A DNA stretch of 39,305 bases from Lysinibacillus_B sp036662795 (GTDB lineage: Bacteria > Bacillota > Bacilli > Bacillales_A > Planococcaceae), in NCBI RefSeq assembly GCF_036662795.1, contig NZ_JBAFWZ010000028.1, positions 1 to 39,305 on the forward strand. The letters run 5' to 3'. Shown here piece after piece: positions 1 to 7,844 of this stretch; the stretch's first letter is position 1; every line of letters starts with the position of its first letter. A program made the position numbers and the translations under genes. Below the pieces are notes generated by a model. It saw nothing but the letters and a program-made list of their open reading frames with translations, had not been told where the DNA came from and ran no database searches.

Positions 1-46
1 TACCTGTGAATAGCACACTCTTTTTCAAGTGTCCTATCCACAGGTA
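1..46. terminator. Long imperfect hairpin downstream of the yvlB-like gene
   Basis: The first 46 bases form a nearly continuous inverted repeat. The outer arms TACCTGTG and CACAGGTA pair, and further inward ATAG pairs with CTAT and ACACT with AGTGT, around a T-rich loop. It lies 27 bases past the stop codon of the yvlB-like gene. It is probably the terminator of that minus-strand transcript, but the bases beyond the hairpin on the minus strand are outside the window, so a U-run cannot be checked. Confidence 0.5.
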
Positions 47-73
47 CCATTTTACCTGTCTTCACATCTTTTT

Positions 74-1282
74 TTATTCACCTTGTGTTGTGTAGCGTAC
101 AATTACTGAACCCGTTCGTGATTCCCCTACTAGCTTTAAAAGTGGGGCATCCTCAACAACCTTATCAAAACGAACAGTTTTTATAAGAAAAGCATCTTCT
201 GTTGATCGCGCTGTCACATCGGGTAAGCCTACATCCGTTTTTCCAAAGTTCGAATAAACCTGCCCATCTAATGACACATTTTTCGGTACGTACAATTCCA
301 CAGCACCAGCAACTGTACGAGCCTTTATTTTATGTGCAGCATTTGAGGTCGTCGTGACAACAACATGCCCATTGACGGACTCGGCCTCCACTTCCTTGAC
401 ATCTCCATCGATATAAATTCGGCCGTTTGCAGTTTCTGCCTCTAAATCTGTACCTTTAATACCCGTTGCTTCAATTGCCCCATTAGCAGATTGTAAATCT
501 CCATGATCAAACATTACCTTTTCTGCCTTTACAGCGCCATTATACGTTTTTGCCTTAACTACCTTTGCTTCGACTTCACTAAATGTAATGCCACCGTTTA
601 ACAATCTGACGATAAATACATCATATTGCTTTTTTGGTAAGAGTATCTTTAGTGCAACATGAGCTACCTTTGATTGTGTGGAAATTTCTATTTTACCTGA
701 TTTTAATTGTACGAAGTTCTCTGAGAAGCGCTCGATGCTATCTTGCTCCGATTCTTTTCGTTGCATTTTCACATGAGCTTCAATTAATACTTTTGGCTCC
801 TCCGTTTTTTCTACTGTGACTTTACCGTTTGGCATGTCAATTTCAAAGCCTCTCACCGCTTCTACATCAAAGGCATATGTTTTATCAAACTCCACTTTTT
901 CACCGAACGGGAATTCAATATCAAAGTCCTTAATTTTTGAAAAGGTTGTATTCATCATACTCATCATACGTCCACTAAGCTCTGATAAATCATTTCGCAA
1001 TTCATGCATGAACTCGTCCATTTTTTTATTCGTTTCCTTATTAAAGGCTTTTCCAAATATGTCTTCAAATCCTGTTGTTTTACGTTGGGATGTTTCTTCT
1101 CTCGACTCGAATGTTGATTTCGGCTCATCGTTTGCTGCTTGTTCATGCATTTCTTCAGTCGATGTAAGAGCTGTCGAAGCTGGTTCCTTTTGCTTTGATA
1201 ATGCCTCTAGCAACTTGATTGCCTCATCTGCTGAAATCGTACCATTTTCTACTAAGTTTAAAATACGTTTACGCTCATCCAT
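74..1282 (-). CDS. yvlB: YvlB-like DUF4097 protein with N-terminal SHOCT-like helical domain
   Basis: The 402-residue protein has a short N-terminal helical module (residues 1-30, ERKRILNLVENGTISADEA), the SHOCT-like domain typical of YvlB and LiaX. A polar linker follows to about residue 130. From about residue 140 there is a long beta-repeat region of the DUF4097 adhesin-like type, with repeated AxTxNGxI/V turns. No signal peptide or membrane segment is seen. YvlB in Bacillus belongs to the sigma-W envelope-stress regulon and LiaX-type relatives respond to cationic antimicrobial peptides; the same role is inferred here. The ATG has a GGGAGG ribosome site 7 bases upstream. A sigma-W-like promoter overlaps the end of the uvrA transcript just upstream. 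B. subtilis also has yvlB close to uvrBA, so the position supports orthology. Confidence 0.82.
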   Translation of the reverse strand: MDERKRILNLVENGTISADEAIKLLEALSKQKEPASTALTSTEEMHEQAANDEPKSTFESREETSQRKTTGFEDIFGKAFNKETNKKMDEFMHELRNDLSELSGRMMSMMNTTFSKIKDFDIEFPFGEKVEFDKTYAFDVEAVRGFEIDMPNGKVTVEKTEEPKVLIEAHVKMQRKESEQDSIERFSENFVQLKSGKIEISTQSKVAHVALKILLPKKQYDVFIVRLLNGGITFSEVEAKVVKAKTYNGAVKAEKVMFDHGDLQSANGAIEATGIKGTDLEAETANGRIYIDGDVKEVEAESVNGHVVVTTTSNAAHKIKARTVAGAVELYVPKNVSLDGQVYSNFGKTDVGLPDVTARSTEDAFLIKTVRFDKVVEDAPLLKLVGESRTGSVIVRYTTQGE

Positions 1283-1329
1283 AAAAAAGCCTCCCTCTCG
1301 TTATTTAATTTATTATACGATAAGGGAGG
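1283..1329 (-). terminator. uvrA terminator hairpin whose 3' arm is the yvlB ribosome-binding site
   Basis: On the minus strand CCTCCCT (1329-1323) pairs with AGGGAGG (1296-1290), with ATCGT/ACGA pairing further in, and TTTTTT follows at 1288-1283. This is a complete intrinsic-terminator layout for the uvrB-uvrA transcript. Its 3' arm is exactly the Shine-Dalgarno sequence of the downstream yvlB-like gene. A read-through transcript would therefore be terminated or have that ribosome site masked. Confidence 0.65.
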
Positions 1330-1342
1330 AGAAAAAGTTTCA
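1316..1342 (-). promoter_or_regulatory. Sigma-W-type ECF promoter for the yvlB-like gene
   Basis: The minus strand carries TGAAAC (1342-1337), a 17-base spacer, then CGTA (1319-1316). This is an exact match to the Bacillus sigma-W consensus TGAAAC-N16/17-CGTA. Transcription should begin near 1306-1309, which is inside the loop of the overlapping hairpin. The sigma-W transcript would therefore lack the 5' arm that masks the ribosome site. YvlB in B. subtilis is a known sigma-W target. Confidence 0.78.
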
Positions 1343-1365
1343 TACAACGGAAGATAGCTTTTTCA

Positions 1366-4233
1366 CTATTTTGTTTTTGCGTGTTGAATCCATAGTTCCA
1401 TTCTCTTTCGATCACGTTGTAGTATCGGTTTTAAATAGTATCCTGTGTGGCTCTCCTTTACTTCACAAATCTCTTCTGGTGTACCCGTTGCCACAATTGT
1501 TCCACCTCTATCGCCGCCCTCTGGACCAAGATCGATTATATAATCTGCTGTTTTAATTACATCTAAATTATGCTCGATGACAAGAACGGTTTCCCCATTT
1601 TCAACGAGTCGCTGCAATACCTTTAATAAGCGCGCAATATCCTCAGCATGTAAGCCAGTTGTTGGCTCATCTAAAATATAGAATGACTTCCCTGTAGAAC
1701 GACGATGTAATTCGGAGGCTAGCTTTACACGCTGCGCTTCACCACCTGATAATGTAGTCGCTGGCTGTCCAAGCTTCATATACCCTAATCCTACATCGAC
1801 TAGTGTCTGTAATTTACGTTGAATTTTAGGGATATTTTCAAAGAAATGAACCCCATCCTCTATCGTCATTTCTAGTATATCCGCAATATTTTTATCCTTG
1901 TAGCGCACCTCTAACGTTTCGCGATTATAGCGTTTTCCATGACAGACCTCACAAGGCACATATACATCGGGTAAGAAGTGCATTTCAATTTTTATAATTC
2001 CATCACCGCGACAGGCCTCGCAGCGACCACCCTTCACATTAAAGCTAAAGCGCCCTTTTTTATAGCCTCTCACCTTTGCTTCATTTGTTACTGAGAAAAC
2101 ATCACGAATATCATCAAATACTCCCGTATATGTAGCTGGGTTAGATCGTGGTGTTCGACCGATTGGTGATTGATCAATATCAATAACCTTCTCTAGCTGC
2201 TCTATACCAGTAATATCCTTGTGTGCTCCTGGTTTTACTTTCGATCGATTTAATTTTTGAGCAAGTGATTTGTATAGGATTTCATTTATGAGCGTGGACT
2301 TTCCTGATCCGGAAACGCCTGTTACTGCAATAAATATTCCTAGTGGCACATCGACGCTAACTTTTTTCAAATTATTTTCCGTAGCACCTTTTATCGTTAT
2401 TTTACGACCATCCGGTTGACGGCGTTCAATCGGTAATGGGATAAATTTTTTCCCACTTAAATATTGCCCTGTCAATGACGCATCGTTTGCCATTACCTCT
2501 GTAGGTGTTCCTTGTGCGACAATTTGACCGCCATGCACGCCTGCACCAGGGCCAACATCTATTAAATAATCTGCAGCCAGCATCGTATCCTCATCGTGCT
2601 CAACGACGATTAACGTATTTCCTAAATCCCGCATGCTTTGGAGCGTTGCAATGAGTCGATCGTTATCTCGCTGGTGTAAACCGATGGATGGCTCATCTAA
2701 AATGTATAGCACACCTGTTAAGCGTGAGCCAATTTGTGTAGCAAGCCGAATTCGCTGTGCCTCACCACCCGATAATGTTCCAGCTGCTCGTGATAATGTT
2801 AAATAATCTAGCCCCACATTAATAAGGAAACCAAGACGTTCATGTATTTCTCGCAATATGAGTCGAGCAATTTGCATATCTTTGTCAGATAGCTGCAGTT
2901 CTTCAAAGAAAGCGTTCGCCTCTTGAATCGAGTATTTTGTTACTTCCCCAACATGCTTCCCGTTGACCTTTACCGCTAAGGTTTCAGGCTTTAAACGATA
3001 GCCCTTACAAGATGGGCAGTGCTGCTCTTCCATATATTTTTCCATTTGCTCGCGAACGTAATCAGAGCTTGAATCACGGAAGCGACGCTCAATATTATTC
3101 AAAACACCTTCGAATTCAATTAACTGGCTACGTTTGCTTCCAAATTCATTCTCGTAGTCAAACTGGATTTTTTCCTTACCGGAACCCTTTAAAATTTTAT
3201 CTAGCTGTTCTTTTGGAATATCCTTCACCGGTACATCCATTGGAATATTATAGTGATTGCATACTGCCTTTAAGAGTTGTGGATAGTACTGTGAGCTAAT
3301 CGATTCCCAAGGTGCAATCGCATTTTCAAGCAATGTAAGTTCTCTATCTGGAATTGCTAAATCTATATCCACTTCAAGCTTCACACCTAGCCCATCACAG
3401 GAAGTACAGGCACCAAACGGACTATTAAAGGAAAACATTCTCGGCTCAAGCTCCCCAATCGAAAAGCCACATTGTGGACAAGCATGGTGCTCACTAAATA
3501 ACAGTTCCTCATGCTCCATCACATCGACTAGTACACGACCTTCAGCAAGTCGAAGTGCCGATTCCAATGAATCACTTATTCTGGCAGCAATCCCTTCTTT
3601 TATAACGATTCGATCAACGACAACTTCAACAGTATGCTTTTTATTTTTATCCAGCTCTATATTGTCATCCAGGTCACGTAGCTCTCCGTCGATTCGAACA
3701 CGAACATAGCCTTGCTTTTTTAAATCCTCTAACAGCTTTACATGAGTCCCTTTTCGCCCCTCTATAATCGGTGCTAATAGCTGCATTTTCGTACGCTCTG
3801 GATATTCCATTAGTCGATCAACCATACCCTCAATTGTTTGTGAGCTAATTTCGATGCCGTGATTTGGACAAACCGGCTTTCCTACACGGGCAAATAATAA
3901 TCGTAGATAATCATAAATCTCCGTTACTGTTCCCACCGTAGAACGCGGATTACGACTTGTCGTTTTTTGGTCAATAGAAATTGCTGGTGACAGTCCTTCT
4001 ATCGCATCTACATCAGGCTTATCCATTTGACCGAGAAATTGACGGGCATATGCAGAAAGTGATTCTACATAACGTCGCTGTCCCTCTGCATAAATCGTAT
4101 CGAAAGCAAGTGACGATTTCCCTGAACCAGACAATCCCGTTAATACAACTAACTTATCTCTTGGAATTGTTACATCAATATTTTTTAAGTTATGTGCACG
4201 TGCACCTTGTACTATAATTTCTGTATTTTTCAC
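1366..4233 (-). CDS. uvrA: Excinuclease ABC subunit A
   Basis: UvrA is the ATP-dependent damage sensor of nucleotide excision repair; it loads UvrB onto lesions. The 955-residue protein has the usual length and two ABC modules. Walker A motifs are GLSGSGKSS (residues 33-41) and GVSGSGKST in the second half. Two LSGGEAQR signature motifs are present. The cysteine clusters CPQCGF...CTSCDG and CEACRGDG...CEVCHGK form the zinc modules. Translation starts at GTG, with a GAAGGGTGA ribosome site upstream. It lies 6 bases after uvrB and is co-transcribed with it. Nothing looks defective. Confidence 0.98.
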   Translation of the reverse strand: MKNTEIIVQGARAHNLKNIDVTIPRDKLVVLTGLSGSGKSSLAFDTIYAEGQRRYVESLSAYARQFLGQMDKPDVDAIEGLSPAISIDQKTTSRNPRSTVGTVTEIYDYLRLLFARVGKPVCPNHGIEISSQTIEGMVDRLMEYPERTKMQLLAPIIEGRKGTHVKLLEDLKKQGYVRVRIDGELRDLDDNIELDKNKKHTVEVVVDRIVIKEGIAARISDSLESALRLAEGRVLVDVMEHEELLFSEHHACPQCGFSIGELEPRMFSFNSPFGACTSCDGLGVKLEVDIDLAIPDRELTLLENAIAPWESISSQYYPQLLKAVCNHYNIPMDVPVKDIPKEQLDKILKGSGKEKIQFDYENEFGSKRSQLIEFEGVLNNIERRFRDSSSDYVREQMEKYMEEQHCPSCKGYRLKPETLAVKVNGKHVGEVTKYSIQEANAFFEELQLSDKDMQIARLILREIHERLGFLINVGLDYLTLSRAAGTLSGGEAQRIRLATQIGSRLTGVLYILDEPSIGLHQRDNDRLIATLQSMRDLGNTLIVVEHDEDTMLAADYLIDVGPGAGVHGGQIVAQGTPTEVMANDASLTGQYLSGKKFIPLPIERRQPDGRKITIKGATENNLKKVSVDVPLGIFIAVTGVSGSGKSTLINEILYKSLAQKLNRSKVKPGAHKDITGIEQLEKVIDIDQSPIGRTPRSNPATYTGVFDDIRDVFSVTNEAKVRGYKKGRFSFNVKGGRCEACRGDGIIKIEMHFLPDVYVPCEVCHGKRYNRETLEVRYKDKNIADILEMTIEDGVHFFENIPKIQRKLQTLVDVGLGYMKLGQPATTLSGGEAQRVKLASELHRRSTGKSFYILDEPTTGLHAEDIARLLKVLQRLVENGETVLVIEHNLDVIKTADYIIDLGPEGGDRGGTIVATGTPEEICEVKESHTGYYLKPILQRDRKRMELWIQHAKTK

Positions 4234-4239
4234 AGTTCG

Positions 4240-6222
4240 TCACCCTTCTGCCTTCAATTCAAAAATAGTATCACGCAATTCTGCTGCTCGTTCAAAATCA
4301 AGCGCTTTTGCAGCTTCCTTCATTTCGACCTCTAGTGACGAAATCAACTTGTCCATTTCTGCTTTTGTTAATTTCTTCCCCTTCGTCGCCTTTGTTACAT
4401 ATGTTTCCTCTTCTTCTGCCGCCTGCGTGGCACGAATTATATCAGGAATTTTCTTTATAATTGTTTGTGGGGTAATGCCATGTTCCTTGTTATAAGCTTC
4501 CTGAATCGTTCGACGACGCTTTGTTTCATCGATTGCTTTTTTCATCGAATCGGTCATATTATTTGCATACATAATGACATGACCATTCGAATTTCGTGCT
4601 GCACGCCCGATTGTTTGAATTAATGAGCGCTCTGAACGTAGGAATCCTTCTTTATCTGCATCTAAAATCGCGACAAGGGATACTTCTGGAATATCTAACC
4701 CCTCCCGCAATAAGTTAATCCCAATTAACACATCATATGTTCCTTTACGTAGCTCACGAATAATTTCAATTCGCTCTAACGTTTTTATTTCAGAGTGTAA
4801 ATATTCAACCTTTAATCCCATTTCCTTTAAATAAGCGGATAAATCCTCTGACATCTTTTTCGTCAAAGTGGTTATAAGAACACGTTCTTGCTTTTTAATT
4901 CGTTCATGAATTTCATCGATTAAATCATCAATTTGCCCTTCGATCGGACGTACATCGATTGTCGGATCCAGTAACCCTGTTGGTCGAATAATTTGCTCTA
5001 CCATTTCTGGTGTATGCTCTAATTCATATGGTCCAGGTGTTGCTGAAACATAGATTGCCTGTGACACTTTTGATTGGAACTCGTCGAATTTCAACGGTCT
5101 GTTATCTAGCGCTGATGGCAATCGGAATCCATAATTCACCAACACTTGCTTTCGTGCTTGGTCACCGTTATACATCCCCCGCACCTGTGGCAGGGTAACA
5201 TGACTTTCATCTACAACGAGCAGAAAATCTTCTGGAAAATAATCGAGCAGGGTGTACGGTGTTGCTCCTGACTCACGCAGTGTTAAATGACGTGAATAGT
5301 TTTCAATTCCAGAACAGAAGCCCATTTCACGCATCATTTCTAGGTCATAGTTTGTCCGCTGCTCTAATCGTTGCGCTTCAAGTAATTTATCCTCTGCTCG
5401 AAATTTTGATAGCTGCTCCTCAAGCTCTATTTGGATATTATCGATTGCTTTTTTCATCTTTTCCTCGCGTGTTACGAAGTGGGATGCAGGGAAGATTGCA
5501 ACATGCTCTCGTTCGCCTAAAATTTCGCCCGTTAGTGCATCTACCTCGCGAATACGATCTATTTCATCACCAAAAAATTCTACTCGAATACATCTCTCAT
5601 CTCGAGAAGCAGGGAATATTTCTACAACATCTCCTCGGACGCGAAACGTTCCACGCGTAAAATTAATATCATTACGCTCATATTGTACATCGACTAATTT
5701 TCTAAGCAGTTCATTACGCTCAATTTCCATTCCTGTTCGTATCGATACGACCATTTCACGATATTCCTCTGGAGAACCTAAGCCATAAATACAAGAAACG
5801 GATGCAATAATAATGACATCATCTCTCTCAAATAGCGCTGATGTTGCTGAATGGCGCAATTTATCAATCTCATCGTTTATACTTGAATCTTTCTCTATAA
5901 ACGTATCTGTTTGAGGGACATACGCCTCGGGTTGATAGTAATCATAATAACTTACAAAATATTCGACTGCATTATTTGGAAAAAACTCTTTAAATTCGCT
6001 ATACAGCTGACCTGCTAGCGTTTTATTATGCGCCATAATAAGTGTTGGCTTATTTACCTCTTTAATAACGTTCGATATTGTAAATGTTTTACCTGTTCCT
6101 GTTGCGCCAAGCAACGTTTGGTGACGCTTCCCTTCCTGAATACCTTGCACTAGCTCCTTAATTGCTGATGGCTGGTCACCACTTGGTCTATAATTGGACT
6201 GAATTTCAAAAGTTTCGTTCAT
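4240..6222 (-). CDS. uvrB: Excinuclease ABC subunit B
   Basis: UvrB is the helicase-like damage verifier that receives DNA from UvrA and recruits UvrC. The 660-residue protein has Walker A GATGTGKT at residues 39-46, the damage-probing beta-hairpin YYDYYQPEA at about 92-100, the DESH Walker B box, and the helicase motif QTIGRAARN. The C-terminal UVR domain (about residues 620-655) contains DFERAAELRD, which contacts UvrA/UvrC. The ATG is preceded by AAAGGA. A LexA-type box upstream implies SOS induction of the uvrB-uvrA operon. Confidence 0.98.
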   Translation of the reverse strand: MNETFEIQSNYRPSGDQPSAIKELVQGIQEGKRHQTLLGATGTGKTFTISNVIKEVNKPTLIMAHNKTLAGQLYSEFKEFFPNNAVEYFVSYYDYYQPEAYVPQTDTFIEKDSSINDEIDKLRHSATSALFERDDVIIIASVSCIYGLGSPEEYREMVVSIRTGMEIERNELLRKLVDVQYERNDINFTRGTFRVRGDVVEIFPASRDERCIRVEFFGDEIDRIREVDALTGEILGEREHVAIFPASHFVTREEKMKKAIDNIQIELEEQLSKFRAEDKLLEAQRLEQRTNYDLEMMREMGFCSGIENYSRHLTLRESGATPYTLLDYFPEDFLLVVDESHVTLPQVRGMYNGDQARKQVLVNYGFRLPSALDNRPLKFDEFQSKVSQAIYVSATPGPYELEHTPEMVEQIIRPTGLLDPTIDVRPIEGQIDDLIDEIHERIKKQERVLITTLTKKMSEDLSAYLKEMGLKVEYLHSEIKTLERIEIIRELRKGTYDVLIGINLLREGLDIPEVSLVAILDADKEGFLRSERSLIQTIGRAARNSNGHVIMYANNMTDSMKKAIDETKRRRTIQEAYNKEHGITPQTIIKKIPDIIRATQAAEEEETYVTKATKGKKLTKAEMDKLISSLEVEMKEAAKALDFERAAELRDTIFELKAEG

Positions 6223-6295
6223 TTGTTGTTCGTCCTTTCCTGCATTTCTAATACGTACATTTTATCATACCTACTGTTAATTATCGACAATAAAG

Positions 6296-6309
6296 CGAAC
6301 GTATATTCT
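6296..6309 (-). promoter_or_regulatory. LexA/DinR-type SOS box upstream of uvrB
   Basis: The plus strand reads CGAACGTATATTCT. This matches the Bacillus LexA consensus CGAAC-N4-GTTCG perfectly in the left half and closely in the right half. It lies about 75 bases upstream of uvrB, next to a plausible TGATAAAAT extended -10 region (minus strand, near 6260). uvrBA is an SOS operon in B. subtilis. Confidence 0.65.
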
Positions 6310-6320
6310 AATTTTTAAAC

Positions 6321-6357
6321 AAAAATAAAAATCGCCATAGAACACCTGGCGATTTTT
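6321..6357 (-). terminator. Intrinsic terminator after the IDEAL-domain gene
   Basis: AAAAATCGCC (6327-6336) and GGCGATTTTT (6348-6357) form a perfect 10-bp stem with an 11-base loop. On the minus strand it is followed by ATTTTTG. It ends the yhzC-like transcript before the uvrB promoter. Confidence 0.8.
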
Positions 6358-6416
6358 AGAAATTATTATAGCTACTAGTAAGGTTAAAAGTGTAATTTTT
6401 TTACGGAATATAGAAT

Positions 6417-6659
6417 TTAGTTTTCAATTGATTCGAGTAATTCATTTAATTCCTGCGTATGTGCGAAAAATGCTTGTTCGTTTCTTTGATCTAATGACAT
6501 ATCGATGAGCTCCTCCAGCCTCTCAATGCGCTGTATACGTTGAAGCCGGTTTAAAAATAAGTCTACATAAATGTCGGTTAACAGTTTCTCACTTTCTGCC
6601 TCACGTGGGTAATGCCCTACTGCTCGTAAAAAATCTGTATACGAATAATACTTATCCAT
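6417..6659 (-). CDS. yhzC: Small IDEAL-domain protein beside comK (YhzC-like)
   Basis: An 80-residue protein. Its C-terminal half, ELIDMSLDQRNEQAFFAHTQ and onward, fits the IDEAL domain, a short helical module found in several small Bacillus proteins (ID-x-ALD-x-RD-x-AF pattern). The N-terminal half (about residues 1-45) is of unknown function. ATG at 6659 is preferred over the GTG at 6668 because a GGGGTGAT ribosome site lies just upstream. It is divergent from comK; B. subtilis has the IDEAL protein gene yhzC next to comK, so the pairing is conserved. The function is not established. A role in handling ComK or the competence state is inferred from position only. Confidence 0.65.
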   Translation of the reverse strand: MDKYYSYTDFLRAVGHYPREAESEKLLTDIYVDLFLNRLQRIQRIERLEELIDMSLDQRNEQAFFAHTQELNELLESIEN

Positions 6660-6756
6660 CGATATCACCCCGATACCCTTTTTTTTATTATAAAAAAAAA
6701 GTCATCAATTTGCAATATTTTCAGAATAATCTTTATATAATTTCTGAATTTTCTAA

Positions 6757-6791
6757 AAAATGTTGTATTCCTTATTGAAACTAGGTATTAT
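6757..6791 (+). promoter_or_regulatory. Putative comK promoter with AT-boxes resembling ComK sites
   Basis: TTGTAT (6763-6768) and TATTAT (6786-6791) are separated by 17 bases and lie 45 bases upstream of the comK start. Two AAAA-N5-TTTT-like boxes, AAAATGTTGTATT (6757-6769) and GAAACTAGGTATT (6777-6789), start 20 bases apart, close to two helical turns. ComK dimers bind paired AT-boxes of this type in B. subtilis. Each box here has one or two mismatches, so autoregulation is only suggested. Confidence 0.35.
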
Positions 6792-6836
6792 TTAGGTGTC
6801 ACTTAATTCTAAAAATTCACAAAGGAGGAAACCGAT

Positions 6837-7334
6837 TTGACTGTACCAACTCGTTTTGTTAGTGACTACAATATTACAAGTAATACGTACTTACTAGAAT
6901 CAAAAAAGCAGGACAAAAAAATTCATACAATCGTTTATGAAAAGAGTGGCGTTATTGAAGTATCCAAAAGACCGTTAAGACTTATTCATATTGCCTGTGA
7001 AAATATGGGGAGTAACTACAGAGCCTCCATTAATCGGTCGAAACAATTTTTAGATGAAAACAAACATAAATTCCCACTCGTCGTTGCAACTGATTATGGC
7101 CATCCACAAGTCATGTTTCCGTTAATGTCACCGAAATCTCATAATAATATTTGGGTTTCATTTAATGCCATCACAAATATTGTTAACCATAGAACACATG
7201 TAACGGTAACATTTAAGGATTCTCTTGAAGTCGATCTCTTTATTCATATTTCTTCATTGAATAATCAGTATGTCACTTCAGCTATGTTATACAAAGCCAT
7301 CCTTAAGCATTGGAATCGATTTGTTCCTTTATGA
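6837..7334 (+). CDS. comK: ComK-family competence transcription factor (comK1)
   Basis: The 165-residue protein aligns by eye with ComK, the master activator of the genetic-competence regulon. It has a RPLRLIHIACENMGSNYRAS block, then FPLVVATDYGHPQVMFPLMS, then WVSFNAITNIV, and TVTFKDSLEVDL near the C-terminus. These correspond to RPLQIVDRSCRFFGSSYAGR, PPIMVDPSNQIFLFPTLSS and the following segments of B. subtilis ComK. It is shorter than the 192-residue B. subtilis protein and lacks most of the C-terminal tail. The start is TTG, chosen because AAAGGAGG (6821-6828) lies 8 bases upstream and no ATG fits. It is the only clear plus-strand gene in the window. A second family member lies at 13347-13928. 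Confidence 0.9.
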   Translation: MTVPTRFVSDYNITSNTYLLESKKQDKKIHTIVYEKSGVIEVSKRPLRLIHIACENMGSNYRASINRSKQFLDENKHKFPLVVATDYGHPQVMFPLMSPKSHNNIWVSFNAITNIVNHRTHVTVTFKDSLEVDLFIHISSLNNQYVTSAMLYKAILKHWNRFVPL

Positions 7335-7335
7335 A

Positions 7336-7692
7336 TTATTGAATTGTTTTACGAATATAGGCTTTTAATAACTTTTCACTGTGATTTCGAAGGCGTATAT
7401 TAGAATATCTTCGCACTTCTACAGTATTCGCAAAATGAACATGATATTCTGTAAATAAATCATCTTTTTCGGCACGAATGACCTTTATATTTTTTTCCGT
7501 TACATACGCCTTCGCTCTTTTTAAATCTGCCTCAATACAAGTTCTAGCATCATCAACTAAGTGCAAATATGGTCCCTTTAATTTAAATTCTCCCATTTCA
7601 AATAATGTATGATCTCTTTCAAGTACAATTAAAAGCATCGGTAAATAAATAATAGCCTCCAAATAAGCCCTTTCTACATCCAGATTCTGCAT
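7336..7692 (-). CDS. Uncharacterised YhjD-like small protein
   Basis: 118 residues from the ATG at 7692, which has GGAGG 7 bases upstream. The reading frame stays open above it to 7758, but without a ribosome site. The protein begins with an acidic segment and a hydrophobic stretch (AIIYLPMLLIVLERD). Then comes FKLKGPYLHLVDDA, followed by charged helical sequence ending in a basic tail. From memory it resembles B. subtilis YhjD (about 120 residues), which also lies near comK, but I cannot confirm this. It is convergent with comK: the two stop codons are one base apart. No function is assigned. Confidence 0.55.
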   Translation of the reverse strand: MQNLDVERAYLEAIIYLPMLLIVLERDHTLFEMGEFKLKGPYLHLVDDARTCIEADLKRAKAYVTEKNIKVIRAEKDDLFTEYHVHFANTVEVRRYSNIRLRNHSEKLLKAYIRKTIQ

Positions 7693-7787
7693 TTTCAACC
7701 CTCCAAACAGAACAAGCGTTCCCTTTTGTATTGTACATATTTTTTTCACCATTTGCAAATTCGAAAAACAAGACCGGAATTTTCCTC

Positions 7788-7842
7788 AAAAAAAGAAGCT
7801 CTTTATGGACGAGCATAATCTCATCACATAAAAAGCTTTTCT
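7788..7842 (-). terminator. Intrinsic terminator after prfB
   Basis: On the minus strand AAGCTTTTTATG (from about 7838) pairs with CATAAAGAGCTT, with one G-U pair, around a 19-base loop. TTTTTTT follows at about 7794-7788. It lies just past the prfB stop codon. Confidence 0.65.
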
Positions 7843-7844
7843 GA

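Noticed and set aside
816..1556. A 246-residue open frame on the plus strand
   Set aside because: It lies opposite the yvlB-like and uvrA genes, its sequence is Ser/Phe-rich reverse-strand noise, and it has no ribosome site. The minus-strand genes account for the region.
7693..7758. Upstream extension of the YhjD-like protein
   Set aside because: The 7758 start lacks a ribosome site, whereas the ATG at 7692 has GGAGG at proper distance.
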